From contig JBEPWQ010000217.1 in the NCBI GenBank assembly GCA_041642315.1, forward strand, positions 1 to 6,605: a stretch of DNA of 6,605 nucleotides, given 5' to 3'. Shown one piece after another: positions 1 to 6,420 of this stretch; the stretch's first letter is position 1, and every line of letters starts with the position of its first letter. The stretch comes from JAABSQ01 sp041642315. Lineage in GTDB: Bacteria > Desulfobacterota > Desulfobacteria > Desulfobacterales > Desulfococcaceae. A model generated the notes under the pieces. It saw only the letters and a program-made list of their open reading frames with translations. It was not told the origin of the DNA and did no database searches. The position numbers and the translations under genes are program-made.

Positions 1-1
1 G

Positions 2-1069
2 GAGCTGATCGAGGCCGAAGAGCGGGAGCGCCGCCGAATCGCCGGCCTTCTCCACGATGATCTGCAGCAGCTTCTGGCCGGGGCTCGAATGCAGCTTCAG
101 ACGGCGGGCCGAAGTATTCCGGAGAACCCGGTGATCAAAAATGTGGAACGGCTGCTGAAGGAATCGATCGATATGGCCCGCAGTCTCTCCCACGAACTGA
201 GCCCGGCCGTGCTCAATTATTCCGGTCTGGTGCCGGCGCTTGAGTGGCTGACCCGGAAAATGAGCGAGCAGTTCGGCCTGCGTATCGAACTGGATGCGGA
301 CGGGGTCCGTCCGGTGGAAAGCGTTCCCCTGCAGGAATTCCTGTTCCGGGTGGTTCAGGAATTGCTTTTCAACGTTTTCAAACATGCCGGAGTGAAAACC
401 GCCCGGGTTCATGTCTCCGCCTTAGACGGCCGCCTGACCGTGACCGTCAGTGACCGGGGAAAAGGATTCGATCCCGCCGCCCTCGAAACGGCCACCGCCG
501 AATGCGGAATCGGTCTGTTGAGGCTTCGGGAGCGCGCCCGCTCCATCGGGGGCGCCCTGAAGATCGAAAGCCGACCCGGAAAAGGCAGCCGCTTCGCTCT
601 AACCGTGCCCCTGGACCTGCCGATACCGGACAAGACGGCTCCGGTGGAAACGGGGGCCGACCGACAACCCTCTGAACCAGCGGAGATATCCAAATCCCGA
701 AAAATCAAGGCGCTTCGAGTGGTGTTCGCCGACGATCACCTGGTGATGCGTCGGGCTTTGATCCGCATGATCAGCGACCAGCCCGATATTCAGGTGGTGG
801 GGGAAGCGGAAAACGGCCGGGAGGCGGTTGAACTGGTCCATCAGCTTCAGCCCGATCTGGTTGTGATGGATGTCACCATGCCCGAAATGGACGGGGTGCG
901 GGCCACCCGGCGCATCAAAGCCGAATGGCCCCGTGTGCGGGTGGTGGGACTCTCGATGTTCGAAGATGACCACATCGCCCAGGCCATGCGCCGGGCCGGC
1001 GCCGAAGGCTTCGTGAGCAAAACCGCCTCATCCGGGGAGCTGTTGAAAGCGATCTACGGGGAGAGTTGA
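2..1069 (+). CDS. Hybrid sensor histidine kinase, HisKA_3-HATPase-receiver (5' partial)
   Basis: The frame is open from the window edge, so the true start and sensor region lie upstream; 355 residues are visible. Numbering from position 2, the HisKA_3 phosphoacceptor motif LLHDDLQQ has its histidine at residue 18 (bases 53-55). The conserved SHELSP motif of this family follows. The ATPase domain shows the N box ELLFNVFKHAG (Asn about 124), G1 box DRGKG (Asp 151) and G2 box GIGL (about 169-172). After a proline-rich linker (about 203-237) comes a NarL/FixJ-like receiver: acidic pair ADDH (Asp 244-245), phosphoacceptor Asp 290 in VMDVTMP, a Ser in GLSM, and Lys 340 in VSKT. The protein ends directly after the receiver, with no helix-turn-helix. 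By family knowledge it autophosphorylates on His and can pass phosphate to Asp. The methionine at 89 lies beyond the catalytic His and cannot be the start. The gene is paralogous to the kinase at 1834-4725. Signal and target are unknown. Confidence 0.93.
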   Translation, partial: ELIEAEERERRRIAGLLHDDLQQLLAGARMQLQTAGRSIPENPVIKNVERLLKESIDMARSLSHELSPAVLNYSGLVPALEWLTRKMSEQFGLRIELDADGVRPVESVPLQEFLFRVVQELLFNVFKHAGVKTARVHVSALDGRLTVTVSDRGKGFDPAALETATAECGIGLLRLRERARSIGGALKIESRPGKGSRFALTVPLDLPIPDKTAPVETGADRQPSEPAEISKSRKIKALRVVFADDHLVMRRALIRMISDQPDIQVVGEAENGREAVELVHQLQPDLVVMDVTMPEMDGVRATRRIKAEWPRVRVVGLSMFEDDHIAQAMRRAGAEGFVSKTASSGELLKAIYGES

Positions 1070-1085
1070 TTCCAGGCGATCGGGG

Positions 1086-1349
1086 TTATATTTTCCTGAC
1101 CTGGACCCGGTCGAGTTCTTCTCGAATCACTTGGCGCACGGCGGCTTCATCCAGCGTTTTTCGGCTATGGCCCAGGTATTGCCGAAGCGCCTCGTTGATC
1201 ATGGTCTGATACCCGTATCCGGCCGCATCGGCCCGGGCGCGAAATTCTTCAAGGATATCGGTGTCGAGATAAATGGTGATCCTCGTTTTTCCTTTTTGAG
1301 GAATTACCGGACCGCGGCGGGCTTTTTTAAAATCATATTCCTTTTTCAT
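1086..1349 (-). CDS. brnA: BrnA-family antitoxin (ribbon-helix-helix)
   Basis: This 87-residue protein matches the BrnA antitoxin pattern. It has an N-terminal DFKKARRGPVIP segment, then KGKTRITIYLD as the DNA-contacting beta strand (about residues 20-29), helix A (about 30-42), the GYGYQTMINEALRQYL helix-B segment (44-59) and a charged C-terminal tail. In characterised BrnTA systems BrnA dimerises through this fold, represses its own promoter and neutralises the BrnT ribonuclease. The gene lies downstream of brnT on the same strand. Its ATG overlaps the last 17 bases of the ancestral brnT frame, the usual coupled arrangement. No strong Shine-Dalgarno precedes the ATG (only AGGCGAAAG, spaced far away), so normal expression may rely on translation of brnT, which is now interrupted. 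The stop lies 16 bases from the stop of the convergent kinase gene, with no clear terminator between. The antitoxin frame is intact. Confidence 0.9.
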   Translation of the reverse strand: MKKEYDFKKARRGPVIPQKGKTRITIYLDTDILEEFRARADAAGYGYQTMINEALRQYLGHSRKTLDEAAVRQVIREELDRVQVRKI

Positions 1350-1605
1350 AATGTTTTCTTTCGCCTGATGTCGCTTTCCTGGCCGAAATCATTCGGATAG
1401 TATTCCCCCGATAGGGTTAGACTACGACGACACTACGTCCGATTGAATCCGCGCCGATACCTACGAATCGTTTTTCTGATTCGATATCATGATCTTCTTT
1501 CGATAAAGCATAAGGATCGAAGAGAGCTGATTCGGCATCCGAAAAACGGACCCGATGTTTTTTGAAATTGGCTTCTGCTTTTTGAGAATCCCATTCGACC
1601 TTCAT
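1333..1605 (-). pseudogene. brnT: BrnT-family toxin with in-frame TAA stop
   Basis: From ATG at 1605 the frame reads MKVEWDSQKAEANFKKH, then VRFSDAESALFDPYAL, a charged HDIESEKRFVGIG stretch and GRSVVVV. This is the start and core of a BrnT ribonuclease toxin. A TAA at 1419-1417 stops it after 62 residues. In the same frame, directly after the stop, 27 more codons read PYRGNTIRMISARKAT and then GERKHYEKGI, ending at TGA (1335-1333). This is the typical BrnT C-terminus with its conserved ISARKA..ER motif. The whole frame is 90 codons, close to the usual family length of about 90 residues. In relatives the stop position usually holds Tyr or His, so one substitution (TAT or TAC to TAA) would explain it. 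The truncated product lacks the Arg-rich C-terminal part and is probably inactive. An ATG at 1632 would add nine residues that I do not expect in this family. A sequencing error cannot be excluded. Confidence 0.85.
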
Positions 1606-1668
1606 ACTTGAAAATACATATTTTATATGCATAGGTCAATGAATATTGGTAAACAATACTTGTATACA
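1603..1668 (-). promoter_or_regulatory. Possible brnT promoter and operator region
   Basis: On the minus strand TTGACC (1639-1634) is followed after 17 bases by TATTTT (1616-1611), a fair -35/-10 pair that would give a transcript beginning almost at the brnT ATG. The region is AT-rich (20 of 60 bases are G or C in 1621-1680). It carries short palindromes: CATAT-TTT-ATATG at 1617-1629, TATGCATA at 1626-1633 and TGTATACA at 1661-1668. BrnA proteins repress their own promoter, so these are candidate operator sites. The assignment rests on pattern only, and such palindromes are common in AT-rich DNA. Confidence 0.25.
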
Positions 1669-1699
1669 CGGACCACATCGTATATTTCGTTCAAGTCAA

Positions 1700-1709
1700 A
1701 AGTGCACTT
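1700..1709. promoter_or_regulatory. Perfect 10-bp palindrome AAGTGCACTT, possible operator
   Basis: This perfect 10-base palindrome lies between the divergent brnT and kinase genes, inside a looser inverted repeat with arms CAAGT (1692-1696) and ACTTG (1706-1710). Nearby, ATGAATAT occurs directly repeated at 1639-1646 and 1711-1718, and GGTAAAC (1648-1654) is inverted as GTTTACC (1724-1730). Together they could be binding sites for a regulator of either neighbour. No family can be named. Confidence 0.2.
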
Positions 1710-1833
1710 GATGAATATACGCAGTTTACCCCATTACTTTTGCAATGACTTGTGTATAGGATATCCAAATTACTGAATTTCGGAAACGGCCCTGAAGAAG
1801 GATATCGCCCGGCCTTCTTGGGATTTTAATCAA

Positions 1834-4725
1834 TTGCCACGTATGTCCCGACACAACAATATCTGCAGCACCCGGCTCGACGCTTCCGACTCGAAAAAGG
1901 CGGTGGAAATTCTCAACTGCTATGAGTTGCTGATCCGGCACGGCCGGGATGTCATCCTGTTCGTTCGGCTTAAAGACGGCGGCATTCTCGAAGCGAATGC
2001 CGCCGCCGAAAAGACCTACGGATACAGCCGCGACGAGCTGCTGAACATGACCGTATTCGACCTTCGGAAGAATGATTCCTTGCCGCTGATTCCGAGCCAA
2101 ATGAAAGAAGCGCAGAACCGGGGCATCCTGTTTGAAACGATCCACCTTCGAAAAGACGGCTCCGAATTTCCGGTGGAGGTCGGCTCCCAAGGCGCACAGA
2201 TCGGGGAAACCCCCATTCTGGTGAGCATTGTACGGGATATCACCGGCCGAAAAAATGCGGAGCAAATCCTGCAGAAGGCCCATTCCCGCAGCGAATTTCA
2301 TCTTCTTCAGCTCAATGCCCTGATTCGCCAGATGACCGAGGGGCTGGTCATTTTCGACCCTCAGGGGAACCTGATGGATATGAACCCCGCCGCCCTCGCC
2401 ATTCACGGATTTGAAGCGGTCGATTCCCTTCAACGTCACCTGATCCAGCTGCCCGAGGTCTTCCAAATTTTCGATTTGGAAGGCAACCCGCTCTCCACCG
2501 ACCTCTGGCCCATCGGTCGGGTGCTGCGGGGCGAAACATTTGATTCCTATGTGGTTCGGGTGCGCCGGGTGGACAACGGCAGTGCCTGGATCGGCTCCTT
2601 CGGCGGCACCCCGGTGTACGACGGCGAAGGCAAGATGCTGCTGGCCATCGTGACCGTGCGCGATATCACGGAAAACAAGCGGATGGAGGACGCCCTTCGC
2701 CTCAGCGAACAGCGGGCGCACCGGTCCGCGGTCGAAGCCGATGAACGGCGGACCCAGCTTCAGGTGCTTATAGAAAACTCTCCCATGGAGGTGACCCTGG
2801 CCGATGCCCGGGGCAACATCCTCTACAGCAACCCGGCGGCCCTTGCGCTGCACGGATTCGACAGCCTGAAGGATTTTCAGCTGAACATCGACCGGCTGGC
2901 CGCCGCCATCGAGGCGCACACCCCGGACGGGCGGCCTTTGGTGCCATCCGAATGGCCGATGTCCCGGGCCTTGCGCGGGGAGACGGTCGCGGGTATGGAG
3001 ATGCAAATTTACAACCGGCTGACCGGCAACCGCTGGATCGGCCTGGTTCACGCCACCCCGGTCTTCAATGATGCCGGCGCCGTCTCCTATGCAGTGATCG
3101 TGAGCCAGGATATCACCGGGATTCGCCAGGCGGAAGCCCGCCGCCGGGAGAGTGAAAACTGGCTGGGGCTTGCCCTCGACGCCGGCCGCATGGGTACCTG
3201 GGACTGGGATATCGGCACCAACCGGGTGAAATGGTCCGAGGGGTTTTACACCCTGATGGGATACCGGCCCGGCGAAGTGGAACCGGGCTACACCGCGTTT
3301 CGAACCCGGGTGCACCCGGAGGATGTCGCCTTTCGAAACCGCGCCATGCGGGAGGCCATGGAACAGCGCGGAGAGTATGCCTGCGAATACCGGCTGCTGT
3401 GGCCGGATGGTTCGGTGCACTGGATCGAGGCCCGGGGCCGATTCATCTATGATCCTCATGGCGAACCGGTTCGAATGTACGGAGTGCTTTCGGATATCGA
3501 CCAGCGCAAACGGTCGGAACAGGAGTTCAAAAAGCTGAATGCCGAACTGGAGCACCGGGTCGCCGAACGCACCGCCGAAGCGGAAAAGCGGGCCCGACAG
3601 CTTCAGCAGCTCGCCCTCGAGCTCTCGGATGCCGAAGACCGGGAGCGCCGGCACATCGCCATGGTCCTCCATGATGACCTGCAGCAGTATCTGGCGGCCC
3701 TTCATTTCGCCCTGGAGACTCTCCTGCCCAAGGACCGGCTCGACGACGAGGTGGAAACCCGGATTCAATACCTGCACCGGCTGATCGACAACAGCATTCA
3801 AAAATGCCGCGACCTCTCCCATGAACTGAGCCCCCCCGTGCTTCACCAGCTGGGTCTGCTGGCCGCACTGGAATGGCTGGCCAAAGAGATGGAAAACAAA
3901 CACGGAATAGAAGTGACGCTGCGGTCCATCCCCGAGGCGGAGCCCGATTCTCCGGTATTGGCGGCCATGCTGTTTCGATCGATCAAAGAACTGCTGTTCA
4001 ATGCCGCCAAATATTCGGAAGCCGAAACCGCCATTGTCGAGGTCGGCACCGAAAATGGCTGCATAGGGATTCGGGTCAGCGATTCGGGAAAAGGCTGTGA
4101 TATCACGGAGCTTAAAACACGGCGAAGCAACGGCGGCGGGTTCGGCCTCTTCAGCATCGAGGAGCGGATTCATTTTCTGGGCGGCCGGGTCGAGATCGAC
4201 AGCGCCCCCGAATGCGGTTTCCGCGTCACCCTCCGTGTGCCGAGACGCACTTCGGAAAAACCGTTCGACGGGTCCGCGGAAGTCGATTCCGAATACCGGT
4301 TGGGAAAACCGGCGGAGACCGCCACCGAAGAAGAAGCCGGTTCAAAGGCCCGAATCCGGGTCCTTCTGGCCGACGACCATGCGGTGATGCGCGAGGGGCT
4401 GGCCAATCTGATCGAAGGAGAAACGGATATGGAGGTAGTCGGTCAGGCCGAAAACGGAAAAGAAGCGGTAGAACTGGTCGGCGAACTGGCCCCCGATATC
4501 GTGCTCATGGACATCACCATGCCGATGATGGACGGCATCGATGCCACCGTCCGCATTCATCAAGCCTACCCCGATATCCGCGTCATCGGCCTCAGCATGC
4601 ACGACGACCCCGCCACCCGTGAACGCATGGTACAAGCCGGCGCCTCCGGCTACGTCTGCAAAGGGGATGCGGCCCAGAAGCTGTTGGGGGTGGTGCGTGG
4701 GATCGCACGACGCCTCATGGAATAA
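1834..4725 (+). CDS. Hybrid sensor histidine kinase: four PAS, HisKA_3, HATPase, receiver
   Basis: This 963-residue protein has no transmembrane segment or signal peptide, so it is probably cytoplasmic. Numbered from TTG at 1834, it has PAS1 (about 26-140), PAS2 (160-283), PAS3 (309-432) and a PAS_3-type PAS4 (440-562, with GTWDWDI and VHPEDV). PAS1, PAS2 and PAS3 end in the typical DIT motif; PAS4 ends in SDIDQRKRSE. A coiled coil (about 563-600) leads to HisKA_3 with VLHDDLQQ (His 613) and SHELSPPVL. The ATPase has N box ELLFNAAKYSE (Asn 723), G1 DSGKG (Asp 750) and G2 GFGLFSIEE (about 771). The receiver (about 840-960) has ADDH (Asp 847-848), phosphoacceptor Asp 893 in LMDITMP, Ser 921 and Lys 943. 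There is no output domain. PAS2 and PAS3 are clear duplicates of each other. The start is uncertain: TTG 1834 and ATG 1843 both lack a Shine-Dalgarno, and the frame is open back to 1777. Ligand and partner are unknown. An antisense open frame across most of the gene is a composition shadow. Confidence 0.95.
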   Translation: MPRMSRHNNICSTRLDASDSKKAVEILNCYELLIRHGRDVILFVRLKDGGILEANAAAEKTYGYSRDELLNMTVFDLRKNDSLPLIPSQMKEAQNRGILFETIHLRKDGSEFPVEVGSQGAQIGETPILVSIVRDITGRKNAEQILQKAHSRSEFHLLQLNALIRQMTEGLVIFDPQGNLMDMNPAALAIHGFEAVDSLQRHLIQLPEVFQIFDLEGNPLSTDLWPIGRVLRGETFDSYVVRVRRVDNGSAWIGSFGGTPVYDGEGKMLLAIVTVRDITENKRMEDALRLSEQRAHRSAVEADERRTQLQVLIENSPMEVTLADARGNILYSNPAALALHGFDSLKDFQLNIDRLAAAIEAHTPDGRPLVPSEWPMSRALRGETVAGMEMQIYNRLTGNRWIGLVHATPVFNDAGAVSYAVIVSQDITGIRQAEARRRESENWLGLALDAGRMGTWDWDIGTNRVKWSEGFYTLMGYRPGEVEPGYTAFRTRVHPEDVAFRNRAMREAMEQRGEYACEYRLLWPDGSVHWIEARGRFIYDPHGEPVRMYGVLSDIDQRKRSEQEFKKLNAELEHRVAERTAEAEKRARQLQQLALELSDAEDRERRHIAMVLHDDLQQYLAALHFALETLLPKDRLDDEVETRIQYLHRLIDNSIQKCRDLSHELSPPVLHQLGLLAALEWLAKEMENKHGIEVTLRSIPEAEPDSPVLAAMLFRSIKELLFNAAKYSEAETAIVEVGTENGCIGIRVSDSGKGCDITELKTRRSNGGGFGLFSIEERIHFLGGRVEIDSAPECGFRVTLRVPRRTSEKPFDGSAEVDSEYRLGKPAETATEEEAGSKARIRVLLADDHAVMREGLANLIEGETDMEVVGQAENGKEAVELVGELAPDIVLMDITMPMMDGIDATVRIHQAYPDIRVIGLSMHDDPATRERMVQAGASGYVCKGDAAQKLLGVVRGIARRLME

Positions 4726-4753
4726 ACCTTATTCCACCGCAGAAACTACAGAG

Positions 4754-4786
4754 CTTCAATCTGAAAAAAGCGGTTCAAAATTGAAG
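4754..4786 (+). terminator. Imperfect hairpin after the kinase gene, possible terminator
   Basis: CTTCAAT (4754-4760) pairs with ATTGAAG (4780-4786), and inside it TGAA pairs with TTCA, leaving a small loop around AAAAGCGG. It begins 28 bases after the kinase stop codon. There is no run of T after the stem, so it is a weak intrinsic terminator at best; it could equally protect the 3' end of the mRNA. The remaining spacer up to 4990 shows no gene. TAAAAT at 4931-4936 resembles a -10 box for the next operon, but I see no matching -35. Confidence 0.3.
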
Positions 4787-5003
4787 GTCCCTATATGCTT
4801 TTGCAAGCCCAGCGTCACCGTTCAAGGTGGGTTTTCATCGGCTAATCGGCGACCTTCGCGTCTATCTGCAATTCAGACAATTTCTCCATCCGAGATTCAG
4901 AATTACAAACCCATACTCAATTAATCAAACTAAAATACAGTCTCCCCCCTATTTCCAACCCGCTTCCGGTGTGATGGTTTGAAGAACGGAAAGGAGGGTT
5001 GGA

Positions 5004-5753
5004 ATGGATCACAAAAATTTTATGGCGGCGCTTCTGTTGGTATCGCTTCTGTGGCTGACCGGATGTCAGACCCCGGCCGGTCCGGTGGCGGAAACGCCTG
5101 AAAAAGGCGCGGCCACGGCGGAGTTCAATCCCCGGGTGTATGAGGATCTGTCCGATGAAGCCGGAAAGGTCTTCCGGGTGGACAGCAACGCCTCCACCGT
5201 GCATATTTTTCTGTGGCGCGGCGGCCCGATGGCATCCAAGGGCCACAACCATGTACTGGCGGTGGAGCAGATGCGGGGGGCGGTCTATCTGCCCGAAGAC
5301 ATGCTCTCGAATGAAGCCCGGTTCGACATCGTCTTTCCGGTCAGGGAGATCGCGGTCGACCCGCTGCCGCTTCGTGAACAGATCGGGGGCGCCTTCACCG
5401 GAACCGGGATGACCGAGAAGGGGGCCCGGGGAACCCGAAAGAATATGCTCGGAGAAAAAGCCCTGAACGCGGATCGGTTTCCCATGATCGGGCTCAGCTC
5501 GAACCGGTTCTACGGCGAGCCGCCCAAACTGGTGCTCGACACAGTGGTCACTTTGCACGGGATTCAGCGCAGAAGGTTGATTCCGGTCACGCTGGATGTG
5601 GAGAAAGACCGGCTCAGCGCCCAAGGCGCCTTCGCCCTTCGGCAGACCGACTTCGGGATCGAACCCTTCAGCGCCATGGCCGGAGCCCTTTACCTGCTCG
5701 ATCCGCTAATGGTGGAATTCGAAATCGTCGCCCGAACTCATCATACTCCTTGA
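5004..5753 (+). CDS. YceI-like domain lipoprotein
   Basis: The first 21 residues form a lipoprotein signal: a Lys-containing N-terminus, the hydrophobic run AALLLVSLLWL and the lipobox LTGC, with the lipidated Cys at 21. Gln at +2 suggests outer-membrane rather than inner-membrane retention by the usual rule. A linker of about 35 residues precedes a YceI-type domain (about 57-244). It starts FRVDSNASTVHIF, has the SKGHNH motif (His 81), a DADRFP-like segment written NADRFPMI (156-162), VVTLHGI (181-187) and RQTDFGIEPF (213-222). These match the order of conserved YceI motifs. YceI proteins are beta-barrel, lipocalin-like carriers that bind isoprenoid or other amphiphilic molecules; most are soluble periplasmic proteins, so a lipid-anchored version is a variant. 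The start is supported by AAGGAGG at 4991-4997, six bases before the ATG. It is the first gene of a likely operon; the MarC-family gene begins 16 bases after its stop. The ligand is unknown. Confidence 0.85.
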   Translation: MDHKNFMAALLLVSLLWLTGCQTPAGPVAETPEKGAATAEFNPRVYEDLSDEAGKVFRVDSNASTVHIFLWRGGPMASKGHNHVLAVEQMRGAVYLPEDMLSNEARFDIVFPVREIAVDPLPLREQIGGAFTGTGMTEKGARGTRKNMLGEKALNADRFPMIGLSSNRFYGEPPKLVLDTVVTLHGIQRRRLIPVTLDVEKDRLSAQGAFALRQTDFGIEPFSAMAGALYLLDPLMVEFEIVARTHHTP

Positions 5754-5769
5754 CTTTGAGGGGATTAGA

Positions 5770-6420
5770 GTGGATTTCGAGCTGATTGTGAATTTTGTGG
5801 TGGCCATGCTCGCCATCGTCAACCCGGTGGAAAAAATTCCGCTCTGGGTGGAGGCCTCGGAAGGGGGCCAGAAAGGATTTCAGTGGCGCCTGGCCGGACT
5901 GATTATTTTATCAAGCGCGCTGCTTCTGCTTCTGTTTCTGCTGCTGGGCAGACAGATCATGGATCTTCTGCAGCTCAACCTGGCCAGTTTTAAGATCGGC
6001 GGCGGGTTGATCCTGCTTCAGTTCGGATTCAGCATGCTCAAAGGTACGGCGGTGGAACTGGAAAAAGAGGATATCGACCGGTCCGGCACCCTCAACCGAC
6101 GGGTGCTCCAGCGGTATCAGCAGGTCTTTATTCCCATCGGGGTGCCGGTCATCGCCGGCCCGGGCGCCATCACCACCGTCATTATCTACGGTTCCCAGAG
6201 CGGCGAATTTCAAACCAAGCTTTTTTTGAGCATCGCCCTGATCGGGGTGCTGGCGATTCTCTATCTCACCCTGCTTTCCGGTCCATACATTCAGAAGGTC
6301 ACGGGGCAGCTCCCGCTAAAGTTGTCTTCCCGGGTGTTCGGGATGATTCTGATCGCCATCGCGGTGCAGTTCATGGTGGAGGGGCTGGTGGAGGTTTTCC
6401 CGGGATGGGTGAACAAATGA
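5770..6420 (+). CDS. MarC family (UPF0056) inner-membrane protein
   Basis: This 216-residue, highly hydrophobic protein has the MarC/UPF0056 signature. About six membrane segments can be seen: 4-26 (with NPVEKIPLW at 18-26), 41-60, 71-90, 119-141, 149-169 and 187-210. The family motif VIAGPGAITT lies at 127-136 in segment four, and the C-terminal helix ILIAIAVQFMVEGL is typical. Length fits the family (about 200-220). MarC-family members are integral inner-membrane proteins with no firmly established substrate; early links to multiple antibiotic resistance in E. coli were not upheld for MarC. The start is GTG at 5770, supported by GAGGGG at 5758-5763, six bases upstream. It lies 16 bases after the YceI-like lipoprotein gene and its TGA overlaps the next gene's ATG (ATGA at 6417-6420), implying co-transcription and translational coupling. 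The charged loop at 91-116 is probably extramembrane. Confidence 0.92.
   Translation: MDFELIVNFVVAMLAIVNPVEKIPLWVEASEGGQKGFQWRLAGLIILSSALLLLLFLLLGRQIMDLLQLNLASFKIGGGLILLQFGFSMLKGTAVELEKEDIDRSGTLNRRVLQRYQQVFIPIGVPVIAGPGAITTVIIYGSQSGEFQTKLFLSIALIGVLAILYLTLLSGPYIQKVTGQLPLKLSSRVFGMILIAIAVQFMVEGLVEVFPGWVNK

Noticed and set aside
89..1069. ATG at 89 as the start of the first kinase
   Set aside because: The frame is open to the window edge and the phosphoacceptor histidine is encoded at 53-55, upstream of this ATG.
1131..1400. 89-residue plus-strand frame over brnA
   Set aside because: It is antisense to brnA, which has a clear ribbon-helix-helix pattern and coupled arrangement with brnT.
1417..1419. 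Programmed readthrough or recoding at the brnT TAA
   Set aside because: TAA is the least likely stop for readthrough, is not a pyrrolysine or selenocysteine codon, and no adjacent recoding element is seen. A nonsense mutation or sequencing error is simpler.
1417..1632. An intact 71-residue BrnT starting at 1632
   Set aside because: The BrnT consensus start is the Met at 1605 (MKVEWD). The typical C-terminus lies after the stop, so the short frame is a truncated toxin, not a short natural one.
1740..1764. Promoter for the large kinase from TTGCAA and TATAGG
   Set aside because: The two boxes are only nine bases apart, too close for a standard promoter.
1726..4173. 815-residue antisense open frame on the minus strand
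   Set aside because: It lies wholly opposite the kinase, whose four PAS, kinase and receiver motifs are unmistakable. The antisense product is rich in His, Gly, Pro and Val with no recognisable domain, as expected of a GC-rich shadow frame.
4541..4924. 127-residue plus-strand frame running from the kinase end into the spacer
   Set aside because: Most of it overlaps the receiver in another frame. The spacer part has no ribosome binding site or recognisable motif.
4917..5624. 235-residue antisense open frame on the minus strand
   Set aside because: It is opposite the YceI-like lipoprotein, which has a strong ribosome binding site, lipobox and family motifs. The antisense frame shows no domain.
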